Shown: positions 6,539 to 13,382 of the stretch, piece after piece | Layout of the letters: every line of letters starts with the position of its first letter | Position numbering within the stretch: the stretch's first letter is position 1 | Source: Actinomycetota bacterium | Lineage (GTDB): Bacteria > Actinomycetota > Actinomycetes > Streptosporangiales > Streptosporangiaceae | Direction: 5' to 3' | Length of the DNA stretch: 15,409 nucleotides | NCBI GenBank assembly: GCA_003168295.1 | Contig: PMST01000552.1 | Coordinates: forward strand, 12,054-27,462 | Program-made: the position numbers and the translations under genes | Notes under the pieces: model-generated | The model's input: only the letters and a program-made list of their open reading frames with translations | Databases searched by the model: none | Told to the model about the DNA's origin: nothing

Positions 6539-6613
6539 GGCGATGGGGCTCGCCTAACGCGGATGTGCCGCTGATGGCCTCTACCTCCCGACCAGATCGG
6601 GCGTGGACGGAGG
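6539..6613 (+). promoter_or_regulatory. Fluoride riboswitch (canonical) before the 296-residue protein
   Basis: P1 GGCGAUGGGGCUCGCC (6539-6554), P3 GCGG AUGUG CCGC, then UGAUGGCCUCUACC (6572-6585). GGGGC of the loop pairs with GCCUC (one G-U) to form the pseudoknot. The pocket residues A6, U7, U38, G39, A40, U41 and U48 all match the class. GCCUC is also complementary to GGAGGC (6609-6614), the ribosome site of the next gene, so ligand binding should free translation. Confidence 0.93.
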
Positions 6614-6619
6614 CAGGGC

Positions 6620-7510
6620 ATGCGTGGTGAGCCGTCAATTGAGGAGTGGGAGCAGACCCTAGATGCGGATCTGCTGCACCATCTGATCCCAGCCGGGCAG
6701 CTGTGCGGGATGCGGCCACCGCCGGATGTGAACTGGCTTCCGGCAGGCGCTCAGGTGGCCCTGGCCGACTGCATCGGACGCCATAGCCTGGAGGACTTGC
6801 TGATCGTGCCCTCTGCCGGCCGGACGTACGGTTGGCAGCGGCGTCGCTGCATTTACACTCCGCTGTCCGTCCTGGGCGTGGGTGAGCGGGCGGTGGCACT
6901 ATGGGCGCAGGCGATGCCTGCGCCGGGCATCCGTGTCCTGGTGCCGCTCAGTGATATTGCCGCGATCGCCTGGCAGACCAATGGAAGGCGGGGGCAGCTT
7001 CTGGTCACAAGCCGCACGCCCCGGCTGCCGGTACGGTATGACGCGCCCAGTGACGTCTCGATGGACGCCTGGATACGCCGCCTGCGCTGGCGTAGTGCAG
7101 GCGATCCAGCGCCAGTTCCGGTCGATTACCCCCGTATCCAGGATGTGGCCCAGGCCCCGCGGCGCGCATTCGCGCCGGTCGCTTTGAGGCTCGATCCAGA
7201 CGACGAGGTGGTGATGGCCGGCCGGCCGGGGCGCAGAGGGCGAGCGACGTGCTTGCTCGCCGTCACCCCGCGCGAGGTAGTCATACTGCGTTCCGTCCTG
7301 TCGGCGGGCTCGCCGGGCCGGGTCACCGACTCGCTGTACGTCCCGCGCCGCGCTATCGAGGATGCCAGCATCAAGTCGGGGTCGCTTGTGCTGCGCAGTG
7401 CGGGGGTGGACCTCCGCGTCGGGCTGAGATCCCGGAAGGGCGTCGCTACCGCCTCGGCGTGGCTGGGGCAGGTGCTCAGCGATCACGACTGCAGCGACAC
7501 TAGTTCCTGA
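6620..7510 (+). CDS. Unknown protein with two possible PH-like modules
   Basis: 296 residues, soluble, no signal peptide or membrane span. I do not recognise the family. Two stretches have the strand-rich pattern of bacterial PH-like domains ending in a helix: about 85-155 (GVGERAVALWAQ, IRVLVPLSDIAAIAW, GQLLVTS, ending with MDAWIRRLRW) and about 195-285 (LDPDDEVVMAGRP, TCLLAVTPREVVILRS, DSLYVPRRAIEDASIKSGSLVL, VATASAWLGQVL). This is a pattern-based guess. The ATG has GGAGG six bases upstream, within reach of the riboswitch's alternative stem. Direct control by a canonical fluoride riboswitch is the only functional clue; it could be a fluoride-stress protein of a new type. Its 3' end converges on the MFS gene 62 bp away. 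Confidence 0.82.
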   Translation: MRGEPSIEEWEQTLDADLLHHLIPAGQLCGMRPPPDVNWLPAGAQVALADCIGRHSLEDLLIVPSAGRTYGWQRRRCIYTPLSVLGVGERAVALWAQAMPAPGIRVLVPLSDIAAIAWQTNGRRGQLLVTSRTPRLPVRYDAPSDVSMDAWIRRLRWRSAGDPAPVPVDYPRIQDVAQAPRRAFAPVALRLDPDDEVVMAGRPGRRGRATCLLAVTPREVVILRSVLSAGSPGRVTDSLYVPRRAIEDASIKSGSLVLRSAGVDLRVGLRSRKGVATASAWLGQVLSDHDCSDTSS

Positions 7511-7572
7511 CGACCGCGGCTTTCTGACCACCCGAGCACTCGGTCCTGCCATCTGACTGCAGCGCGGTCACC

Positions 7573-8769
7573 TTACGTTTCGGTGGGCTCACGGGCCATC
7601 TGCCTGCGGACTATCAGGATCAGCGGGATCGAGGCGAACTCCGCCACCATCGAGAACACGACGATGGCGGTAAGGGACACGTTGAATAGCGCGCCGATGA
7701 CGATGCTGCCGCCTACCCACGCGGTGCCGTAGACCCCGGTGAACAGGCCGTAGGCGGATGCGCGCCGGTCCGGGGAGACCATCGGGGCGACCGCTGCGGG
7801 AATAATCGACTCCTGCACTCCCATCCCCAGGCCCCAGAGCGACGCGCCCACCAGGGCGGGCCAGAACCCGCCGAGGAAGACCAGCGGCGCGTAGGCCGCC
7901 GTGACGATGGTGAGCGGGATAAGCACGGCGATGCCGGCCCGGTCGAAGATCCGCCCGAGCAGCAGCGACCCGGTGCCGCTGACCGCCATCGCCGCCGCGT
8001 AGAAGACCGGGATCAGCGTCGTGGACACGGTATCGGCGCGGGCGAAATGGTAGGAGATGAGGGGGAAGTCGGCGAAGCCGGTTCCGGCCAGCGCCGCGGC
8101 CGCGAGGTAGAGCCAGAACACCCGCGGCAGGCCTGTGGTGGTGACCTGCGCCGGGCCGGCCGCCAGGTCTTGCGGGCGCGGGTACAGGACGCGCGCGACG
8201 GCCAGCAGCGACAGCATGATCACGGCCGGCACGGCCAGGGACGCGAAGGCGATCTTGTAGTCGTGACGGGTCACGGTCAGGATCAGGGCCACCAGCAGCG
8301 GGCCGAACATGGCACCGAACTGGTCGAGCGCTTCATGCACCCCGAACGCCCGCCCGTACCCGATCTCCCGCGCGGCGTGCGAGAGCATGGCGTCCCGCGG
8401 CGGGTTCCTAATCGCCTTCCCGACCCGTTCCAAAATGATCAGCAGCGCGGCCACCTGCCAGTTCCCGGCGAGGGCGAGCAGCGGTACGACCGACATCTGC
8501 AGCACGTAACCGCCGATCGTGATCGGCCAGTACCGGCCGGTGCGGTCGGCGCCGCGCCCGGAGAACAGCCGCAGTCCGTAGCCGAGAAACTCCCCGGCAC
8601 CGCTGATGACGCTGATCGCGAACGCCCCGGCGCCGAGCAACCCGAGGTAAGGGCCGATGATGCTCCGGGAGCCCTCGTAGGTGAAATCGGCAAAAAAGCT
8701 CATGATGCCGACCATCACCACGAACTTCAGCGCCGGCGAGGTATCGGCGATCCGCTGCCTGACGTTCAC
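7573..8769 (-). CDS. Major facilitator superfamily transporter
   Basis: 398 residues with about 12 hydrophobic spans, the usual MFS size. Motif A-like loop after TM2 (GLRLFSGRGADRTGRYWP) and a conserved cytoplasmic LERVGKAIRNPPRDAMLS loop after TM4, with AFGVHEALDQFGAMFGPLLVA as TM5 (motif C-like position). The C-terminal half repeats a short motif A (GRIFDRAG). Such proteins are drug/metabolite:proton antiporters; the substrate cannot be told. Start GTG 8769 overlaps by four bases (GTGA) the stop of a 17-codon leader ORF that owns the strong ribosome site AGGAGG. No good ribosome site lies directly before GTG 8769, which supports translational coupling. A fluoride-type riboswitch precedes the leader ORF, so the transporter is expected to respond to the same ligand. 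Confidence 0.93.
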   Translation of the reverse strand: MNVRQRIADTSPALKFVVMVGIMSFFADFTYEGSRSIIGPYLGLLGAGAFAISVISGAGEFLGYGLRLFSGRGADRTGRYWPITIGGYVLQMSVVPLLALAGNWQVAALLIILERVGKAIRNPPRDAMLSHAAREIGYGRAFGVHEALDQFGAMFGPLLVALILTVTRHDYKIAFASLAVPAVIMLSLLAVARVLYPRPQDLAAGPAQVTTTGLPRVFWLYLAAAALAGTGFADFPLISYHFARADTVSTTLIPVFYAAAMAVSGTGSLLLGRIFDRAGIAVLIPLTIVTAAYAPLVFLGGFWPALVGASLWGLGMGVQESIIPAAVAPMVSPDRRASAYGLFTGVYGTAWVGGSIVIGALFNVSLTAIVVFSMVAEFASIPLILIVRRQMAREPTET

Positions 8770-8819
8770 CGCGACCGGTAGATCACGCCGACGGGGCGAC
8801 CTGGGCGGCTGAGTATCAC
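8766..8819 (-). CDS. 17-codon leader peptide coupled to the MFS gene
   Basis: GTG at 8819 is four bases after AGGAGG (8829-8824 on the minus strand), the ribosome site that the riboswitch can mask. It encodes MILSRPGRPVGVIYRSR and its TGA overlaps the GTG start of the transporter. The same arrangement occurs before the universal stress protein at 13383. The peptide has no recognised function; its role is probably to pass the riboswitch decision on by coupling. Confidence 0.5.
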   Translation of the reverse strand: MILSRPGRPVGVIYRSR

Positions 8820-8823
8820 GTGA

Positions 8824-8890
8824 CCTCCTGGCTCTTGCCAGGGACCGTCAGCGGGCCAGACCCGCGATTTCCAAGGTGAGCCCCATCACC
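8824..8890 (-). promoter_or_regulatory. Fluoride riboswitch, near-canonical hybrid, before leader ORF and MFS gene
   Basis: Minus strand: P1 GGUGAUGGGGCUCACC (8890-8875) with the canonical loop AUGGGGCU and a compensatory G-U/A change in P1 (GGUG/CACC), P3 GCGGG/CCCGC, then UGACGGUCCCUGGC (8850-8837). GGGGC pairs with GUCCC. Pocket positions 6, 7, 38, 39, 40 and 48 are canonical, while 41 is C and the pairing arm GGUCCCUG is like the variant group. CCUGGC can pair with GCCAGG, which overlaps the AGGAGG ribosome site. An upstream GAGCCCC could also pair with GGGGCUC and compete with P1. Confidence 0.82.
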
Positions 8891-8970
8891 CCCTACGGGG
8901 CTCATTCTGCCATCATCCCTCCGGCGAATGCGCGGCCGGCCGGATGACGAGCGCGATAGCGTGGCCGGAA

Positions 8971-9043
8971 GGCGGAGGGGCCCGCCTGATCCGCGGTGAT
9001 ACCGCCAACGGTCCCTGCCAGGGTGATGCCGACGGCAGGGAGG
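8971..9043 (+). promoter_or_regulatory. Variant fluoride-type riboswitch before the 90-residue protein
   Basis: P1 GGCGGAGGGGCCCGCC (8971-8986), P3 GCGG UGAUA CCGC, then CAACGGUCCCUGCC (9006-9019). AGGGGCC of the P1 loop is complementary to GGUCCCU over seven bases (one G-U). UCCCUGCC pairs perfectly with GGCAGGGA (9034-9041), which runs into the AGGGAGG ribosome site of ATG 9049. Positions 6/7 are G/A and 38/39 are C/A; A40 and U48 are kept. About 80 bp separate it from the divergent minus-strand riboswitch. Confidence 0.78.
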
Positions 9044-9048
9044 TCCGG

Positions 9049-9321
9049 ATGGCCAAGGTGAGTGAAGACGAGGTGCTACTGCTATGGCGGGCCCTGGTGG
9101 CGTTCCGCTCCGGCCGGCGGCCGGCGTGCGGGGCGAAGGCCAGGCCGCTGCGGAGCCCGTGCCCGCTGTATGACCGGTGCCCTCGCTGGGACGGGCCGGA
9201 TGACTATCTGGCGGTGATGGAGGAAACGCCGGAGCAGACCGAGCGCAGACGTGCCCCTTGGCCCTGCAGTAGGCTCGCTGACCTGCTGTCCCCGGAGCTC
9301 AGAAGGATCGGGCCGGGGTGA
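9049..9321 (+). CDS. 90-residue cysteine-containing protein, unknown function
   Basis: Start ATG 9049 has AGGGAGG five bases upstream, inside the riboswitch stem; upstream in-frame starts (from 8944) lie in the riboswitch and are not used. The protein begins MAKVSEDEVLLLWRALVAF, then has a basic, cysteine-bearing middle (PACGAKARPLRSPCPLYDRC, cysteines at about residues 26, 39 and 45) and an acidic helix-like part, with one more cysteine near the C-terminus (PWPCSRL). Three or four cysteines could bind a metal, but there is no standard zinc-ribbon spacing. It lies 100 bp before the MutS-like operon, which has its own promoter and riboswitch. No family recognised. Confidence 0.7.
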   Translation: MAKVSEDEVLLLWRALVAFRSGRRPACGAKARPLRSPCPLYDRCPRWDGPDDYLAVMEETPEQTERRRAPWPCSRLADLLSPELRRIGPG

Positions 9322-9335
9322 CGTCAGCGGTGAGG

Positions 9336-9341
9336 TAAAAT
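9336..9341 (+). promoter_or_regulatory. -10 element of the MutS-like operon
   Basis: TAAAAT at 9336-9341 puts the transcript start near 9348, one base before P1 of the riboswitch at 9349. I see no good -35 hexamer at the right distance. Confidence 0.45.
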
Positions 9342-9348
9342 TATGGCT

Positions 9349-9416
9349 GGCGATGAAGCTCGCCTATAACCGCCGCCGTGGCTGATGGCTTCTGCCGCAC
9401 TAGGTGGTGGCGGAGG
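9349..9416 (+). promoter_or_regulatory. Fluoride riboswitch (canonical) before the MutS-like/pyrophosphatase operon
   Basis: P1 GGCGAUGAAGCUCGCC (9349-9364), short P3 (GCC GCCGU GGC), then UGAUGGCUUCUGCC (9382-9395). The loop GAAGC is exactly complementary to GCUUC, a compensatory change relative to GAGGC/GCCUC at 13266, which supports the pseudoknot. The 3' arm CUUCUGCCGCAC can pair with GUGGUGGCGGAGG, which holds the ribosome site of GTG 9422. Confidence 0.92.
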
Positions 9417-9421
9417 CTGGC

Positions 9422-10960
9422 GTGAATCCTGCAGTGCCGTTCAGGAGCATCCTGTTCGAGCATCCCGACGACGAGGTCCAGCGCGAGGATCCGTCGATGT
9501 TCCGTGACCTGAACCTTGATCAGGTCTTTGCCGCGGTGGCCTCTGGGCGGGACGAGTACGACCTGACGCCGTTCTTCGCCGCTCCGCTGCGAGATGTCCG
9601 GGCGGTGGAATACCGGCACCGGGTCCAGCAGGACTTGGCTGACGACGCCCTGTCCAAGGCGGTCGCGGAGTTCACCCTGGCGATGCGCGAGATGCGCGAG
9701 AACCTGGGCCTGGCCGGTCGGCTCCGCGAGCGGTACCAGAAGGAGCGCTGGTTCCTGGACGCGGCCCGCATCTACGGTCAGGCCGTCACGGCCCTGGCTG
9801 AGGCGCTCACCGCGATCGAACCCGGCTCCCACGGCTTCACGGCCTTCCGGCGGTATCTCACGGACTACACCCAGTCTGAGACGTTCACCGGCCTGACCGC
9901 CGACGTCGCCAGGGTGACCAGCGCGCTGGACGAGGTGAGGTACTGCGTCCTGATTAAGGGCAACCGGGTCCGGGTGACGAGGTACGAAGGTGAGGCCGAC
10001 TATAGCGCGGAGGTGCAGCATACCTTCGCGAAGTTCGCCGAGCGTACGGTCAAGGACTACCGCGTCGGGTTCCGGGGCCGGGCGGAGATGGATCACGTGG
10101 AGGCCCGGATCCTGGATCTGGTGGCCCGGCTGTACCCCGAGGTGTTCCAGTCGCTGGATGAGTTCTGTGCCGGTCATGCCGCGTATCTGGACGAGACGAT
10201 CCGTGTGTTCGACCGGGAGGTCCAGTTCTACGTCGCGTACCGGGACTTTACCGCGCCGATGCGGGCGGCGGGGCTGGAGTTCTGCTATCCCGTCATGTCG
10301 GCCGACGCTAAGGAGGTCAGCGTCCGGGGGGCGTTCGACCTCGCGCTGGCGGCCAAGCTGATGCCCAAGGCCGGCGCGATGGTACGCAACGACTTTCACC
10401 TCACCGGATCCGAACGTATATTCGTGGTGACCGGCCCCAATAGCGGCGGCAAGACGACGTTCGCGCGGATGTTCGGCCAGCTGCACTATCTGGCCAGCCT
10501 GGGCTACCCGGTCCCGGCGGGCGAGGCGGGCCTGTTCCTGCCGGACCGGGTCTTCACGCACTTCGAGCGGGAAGAAGACCTGGCCACGCTGCGCGGAAAG
10601 TTCGAAGACGAGCTGGTCCGGATCAAGGGCGTGCTGGACGAGGCGACCGGGGACAGCGTCCTGGTGATGAACGAGAGCTTCGCCTCGACGACGCTGCGGG
10701 ACGCTTTGTTCGTCGGTGAGCGGGTGCTGGACCGGATGACCGCCCTGGGCCTGCTCGGCGTGTACGTCACCTTTGTCGATGAGCTGGCGTCACGGAGCGC
10801 CGCCTGCGTCAGCATGGTGGGCACGGTGGTCCCGGAAAACCCGGCGGAACGGACGTTCCGGATCGTCAGGAAGCCCGCCGACGGCCTGGCCTACGCGGCG
10901 GCGATCGCCGGCAAGTACCGCCTGACCTACCGGCAACTGAAGGAGCGGCTGGCCTCATGA
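9422..10960 (+). CDS. MutS-like ATPase, first of a tandem pair
   Basis: About 512 residues: a helical, charged N-terminal core/clamp-like part (1-320) and a MutS domain V-type ABC ATPase. Walker A TGPNSGGKTTF starts at T337. The Walker B end reads VLVMNESFAST with N417-E418 where MutS has D-E. The MutS switch histidine (THxxEL) is replaced by F451 in TFVDEL. There is no mismatch-recognition domain I, so it is not a classical MutS; it is closer in layout to MutS2-like or lone domain III-V proteins, but has no Smr domain. The start is GTG 9422, six bases after GGAGG; an upstream in-frame GTG at 9404 lies in the masking stem. Its stop overlaps the next ATG (ATGA). The two proteins may form a heterodimer in which this subunit has a weakened ATP site (inference). 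Riboswitch control points to fluoride stress. Confidence 0.9.
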   Translation: MNPAVPFRSILFEHPDDEVQREDPSMFRDLNLDQVFAAVASGRDEYDLTPFFAAPLRDVRAVEYRHRVQQDLADDALSKAVAEFTLAMREMRENLGLAGRLRERYQKERWFLDAARIYGQAVTALAEALTAIEPGSHGFTAFRRYLTDYTQSETFTGLTADVARVTSALDEVRYCVLIKGNRVRVTRYEGEADYSAEVQHTFAKFAERTVKDYRVGFRGRAEMDHVEARILDLVARLYPEVFQSLDEFCAGHAAYLDETIRVFDREVQFYVAYRDFTAPMRAAGLEFCYPVMSADAKEVSVRGAFDLALAAKLMPKAGAMVRNDFHLTGSERIFVVTGPNSGGKTTFARMFGQLHYLASLGYPVPAGEAGLFLPDRVFTHFEREEDLATLRGKFEDELVRIKGVLDEATGDSVLVMNESFASTTLRDALFVGERVLDRMTALGLLGVYVTFVDELASRSAACVSMVGTVVPENPAERTFRIVRKPADGLAYAAAIAGKYRLTYRQLKERLAS

Positions 10961-12507
10961 AAGCCTTCCTGATGTACCCGGACCGGGATTTCGACCTCGA
11001 GCGGGACCTGCCGCCGAACGAGTCCGACCTGAGCAGCGACCTTGAGCTGGAGATTCTCCTGCGGGCGATGGCCGGCGGCGACAAGTTCCTGTTCGACGTG
11101 GCCAGGCACGGCCTTCATTCGGGCCTGGCCAGCCCGGCGGAGATCGTGTACCGGCAGCGCGTCCTCGCCGACTGTATCGCCCAGCCCGCCGTGGTCCGGG
11201 ATCTCTACGACGTCGCGGTCGCCGCGATCACCGGGGAAAGGCATCTCTTCGGCTGGACGTTGCGGGATTCGCCGGACTCCGTCTTGTACCGCGCGCGGCA
11301 GGCGATGCAGCTGTACCTGGACATGTTCCGGCGGCTGCGGGGCATCACCGATGCCCAGGCTGCCAGCTTCGGATCCGGGGGGTTCACCCGGTTCTTCGCT
11401 ATGCTCACCCGCGAACTTGCCGATGAGTACCTGGCCGAGGTAGACGCTCAGATCGGCGAGCTGGAGTTCCGCCGCGGCACCTTGATCAGCGCCACGCTCG
11501 GGCCGGGCGGCAAGGGCGCGGGTTACCTCCTGCGGCGGCATCCGGAGCAGGGCTGGCGGGACCGCATACCCGGCCTGAACAGGTCTGGCTACACCTTCTA
11601 CGTCCCGGAACGGGACGAGGGCGGCATGCGGGCGCTGTCGGACCTGACCAGCCGGGGAGTCAACAGCACGTCGAGCGCGCTGGCTCAGTCCGCGGACCAC
11701 GTCCGGTCCTTCTTCGAGATGCTCCGCGCCGAGCTGGGCTTCTACCTGAGCTGCCTGAACCTGCGGGACCGGCTGACGGCCAAGGGCGGCCCGGTCTGCT
11801 TTCCCGACCCGGATAGCCCGGTCCTGGTCGGCGCCGGGCACGCCCGGCTGTCCGCCCGCGGACTGTACGACGGGTCCCTGGCGCTGAGCCTGGATGACGG
11901 CCAGGCGATCGGCAACGACCTGGACGCTGACGGCAAGCAGCTGATCATGATCACCGGGGCGAACCAGGGCGGCAAGTCGACGTTCCTGCGAAGCATCGGG
12001 CAGGCGTACCTGATGATGCAGGCTGGGATGTTCGTGCCGGCCTCCTCGTTCGCCGCCAGCGCCAGCACCGGGGTCTTCACGCACTTCAAGCGCGAGGAAG
12101 ACGTCACGATGGAGATGGGCAAGCTGGATGAGGAACTGGACCGGATGAGCGTCATCGCCGGCCAGATCACGTCCGGCTGCCTGCTGCTGTGCAACGAGTC
12201 GTTCGCGTCCACCAACGAGCGCGAAGGGTCCGAGATCGGCCGCCAGGTCATCCACGCGCTGACCGAGGACGGCATCCGCATCGTCTTCGTCACCCACCTG
12301 TACGACCTGGCCGAACGGTATTACACGCAGCATGACCCGGCGGCGCTCTTCCTTCGCGCGGAGCGGCAGCCCGACGCTCATCGCACTTTCCGGCTGCTCG
12401 TGGGTGAACCCCTGCCGACCAGTTACGGCCAGGATCTGTACCAGCAAGTATTCGGTGCGGCGGGCCAGGCGCAGGCTGCGGACCAGACACGCACAGCGCG
12501 GGTATGA
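10957..12507 (+). CDS. MutS-like ATPase, second of a tandem pair
   Basis: 516 residues with the same layout as the gene before it, and clearly a paralogue: helical N-terminal part, then domain V-type ATPase. Walker A TGANQGGKST starts at T333, the following TFTHFKREED-like segment is shared (FTHFKREEDVTMEMGKLDEEL here, FTHFEREEDLATLRGKFEDEL there), and Walker B LLLCNESFAST has N413-E414. Here the switch histidine is present (H447 in VTHLYDLAE), so this subunit may be the active ATPase of the pair. The ATG overlaps the previous stop by four bases, showing translational coupling; the pyrophosphatase starts nine bases after its stop. Function is probably nucleic-acid related, by family; the true substrate is unknown. 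Confidence 0.91.
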   Translation: MKAFLMYPDRDFDLERDLPPNESDLSSDLELEILLRAMAGGDKFLFDVARHGLHSGLASPAEIVYRQRVLADCIAQPAVVRDLYDVAVAAITGERHLFGWTLRDSPDSVLYRARQAMQLYLDMFRRLRGITDAQAASFGSGGFTRFFAMLTRELADEYLAEVDAQIGELEFRRGTLISATLGPGGKGAGYLLRRHPEQGWRDRIPGLNRSGYTFYVPERDEGGMRALSDLTSRGVNSTSSALAQSADHVRSFFEMLRAELGFYLSCLNLRDRLTAKGGPVCFPDPDSPVLVGAGHARLSARGLYDGSLALSLDDGQAIGNDLDADGKQLIMITGANQGGKSTFLRSIGQAYLMMQAGMFVPASSFAASASTGVFTHFKREEDVTMEMGKLDEELDRMSVIAGQITSGCLLLCNESFASTNEREGSEIGRQVIHALTEDGIRIVFVTHLYDLAERYYTQHDPAALFLRAERQPDAHRTFRLLVGEPLPTSYGQDLYQQVFGAAGQAQAADQTRTARV

Positions 12508-12516
12508 GAAGGCGGC

Positions 12517-13071
12517 ATGGAAATCGAGGTCATCATCGAGGTCCCGCGGGGGTCGCGCAACAAATACGAGGTGGATCACGCGAGCGGGCGGATCCGGCTC
12601 GACCGGATGCTGTTCACCTCGACGCGCTACCCGCTGGATTACGGATTCGTCCCGGACACGCTGGCCGAAGACGGCGATCCCCTGGACGTCATGGTCATGC
12701 TCGAGGAGCCCACCTTTCCCGGCTGCCTGATCCTGGCCCGGCCAGTGGGCGTGTTCTGGATGCACGACGAGCACGGCCCCGACGCCAAGATCCTCGCCGT
12801 ACCGGCACGGGACCCGCGCTTCGCGGCGACGCAGGATCTGGTCGACGTACCAGGGCATCTTCTCGCCGAGATCGGCCAGTTCTTCGAGATCTATAAGGAA
12901 CTGGAGCCAGGCAAGAGCACCGATGTCCGCGGCTGGCAGGACCGCGCCGAGGCCGAGCGGGTCATCGAGGCGGCGTACACCCGGGCCCGCCGTCCGGCGG
13001 ACAGCCGCAGCGAGGTGCATCCCTTTCGGGGTGGGACCGCGCGCCCGCATGTCGGCGATGAGCATGGCTGA
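12517..13071 (+). CDS. ppa: Inorganic pyrophosphatase, family I
   Basis: Hydrolyses pyrophosphate to phosphate in the cytoplasm with Mg2+. The family core is complete in 184 residues: IIEVPRGSRNKYEVD with E8, K16 and E18, R30, YPLDYGF, the signature DGDPLDV with D52, D54 and D57, then DEHGPDAK with D84, D89 and K91, and the Tyr-Lys pair in EIYKELEPGKST. A short tail follows. Start ATG 12517 lies nine bases after the MutS-like stop with AAGG upstream, so it is the third gene of the riboswitch-controlled operon. Fluoride is a classic tight inhibitor of this enzyme family, where it replaces the nucleophilic hydroxide between the metal ions. Raising its level under fluoride is therefore a sensible response, and this gene is the strongest biochemical tie between the operon and fluoride. 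Confidence 0.96.
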   Translation: MEIEVIIEVPRGSRNKYEVDHASGRIRLDRMLFTSTRYPLDYGFVPDTLAEDGDPLDVMVMLEEPTFPGCLILARPVGVFWMHDEHGPDAKILAVPARDPRFAATQDLVDVPGHLLAEIGQFFEIYKELEPGKSTDVRGWQDRAEAERVIEAAYTRARRPADSRSEVHPFRGGTARPHVGDEHG

Positions 13072-13229
13072 TGACCTGCGAGCCCAGGACCTGGCCGCGG
13101 CAGCCCTGTTCAAGCCCTCTCAGGGCGGCTGGATCGTGCAGGCCTTCCCGGCGGGATCAGGCGGCGCCCGGCCCGCCGTCCTGACCCCGCTGTCCCGACC
13201 AGGACCGCGCGGTAAGCGACCGGCAGGCC

Positions 13230-13258
13230 TTGTGGTGAGCGGCGGCAAGGTTCACAAT
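13230..13258 (+). promoter_or_regulatory. Promoter for the universal stress protein transcript
   Basis: TTGTGG (13230-13235) and CACAAT (13253-13258) with a 17-bp spacer. The predicted start near 13265 is one base before riboswitch P1. Confidence 0.55.
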
Positions 13259-13265
13259 GACCACT

Positions 13266-13377
13266 GGCGATGAGGCTCGCCACCGTGCGGCCCGGACCGA
13301 TTCCCGGGCCGGGAAACCGCGGGTCGGCTGTCCCGCTGATGGCCTCTGTACCTGTCTCGCCGGGGCAGGAGAGGAGG
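13266..13377 (+). promoter_or_regulatory. Fluoride riboswitch (canonical) before leader ORF and universal stress protein
   Basis: P1 GGCGAUGAGGCUCGCC (13266-13281), an extra GC-rich hairpin (GGCCCGG/CCCGGGCC), P3 GCGGG/CCCGC, then UGAUGGCCUCUGUACC (13337-13352). GAGGC and GCCUC are exact complements (pseudoknot). In the other state GCCUCU pairs with AGGAGGC at the ribosome site and CCUGUCUC with GGGGCAGG. The whole stretch 13072-13382 between genes is taken up by this element and its promoter. Confidence 0.94.
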
Positions 13378-13382
13378 CTGGC

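Noticed and set aside
7511..7572. Possible bidirectional terminator between the convergent genes
   Set aside because: GACCGCG and CGCGGTC form only a distant inverted repeat with a small internal hairpin and no T-run; not convincing.
8047..8781. Plus-strand frame of 244 codons opposite the MFS gene
   Set aside because: Highly charged, P/G/R-rich product without domains, antisense to a clear 12-span transporter.
9341..13113. Long minus-strand frames (406 and 728 codons) opposite the MutS-like operon
   Set aside because: The plus strand carries three coupled genes with full motifs. The minus frames have no recognisable domain or ribosome site.
13058..13273. Small plus-strand ORF starting in the end of ppa (MSMADDLRAQDLAAAALF)
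   Set aside because: It has no clear ribosome site, contains the promoter for the stress protein transcript, and ends inside riboswitch P1. It could be a small gene, but the support is too weak.
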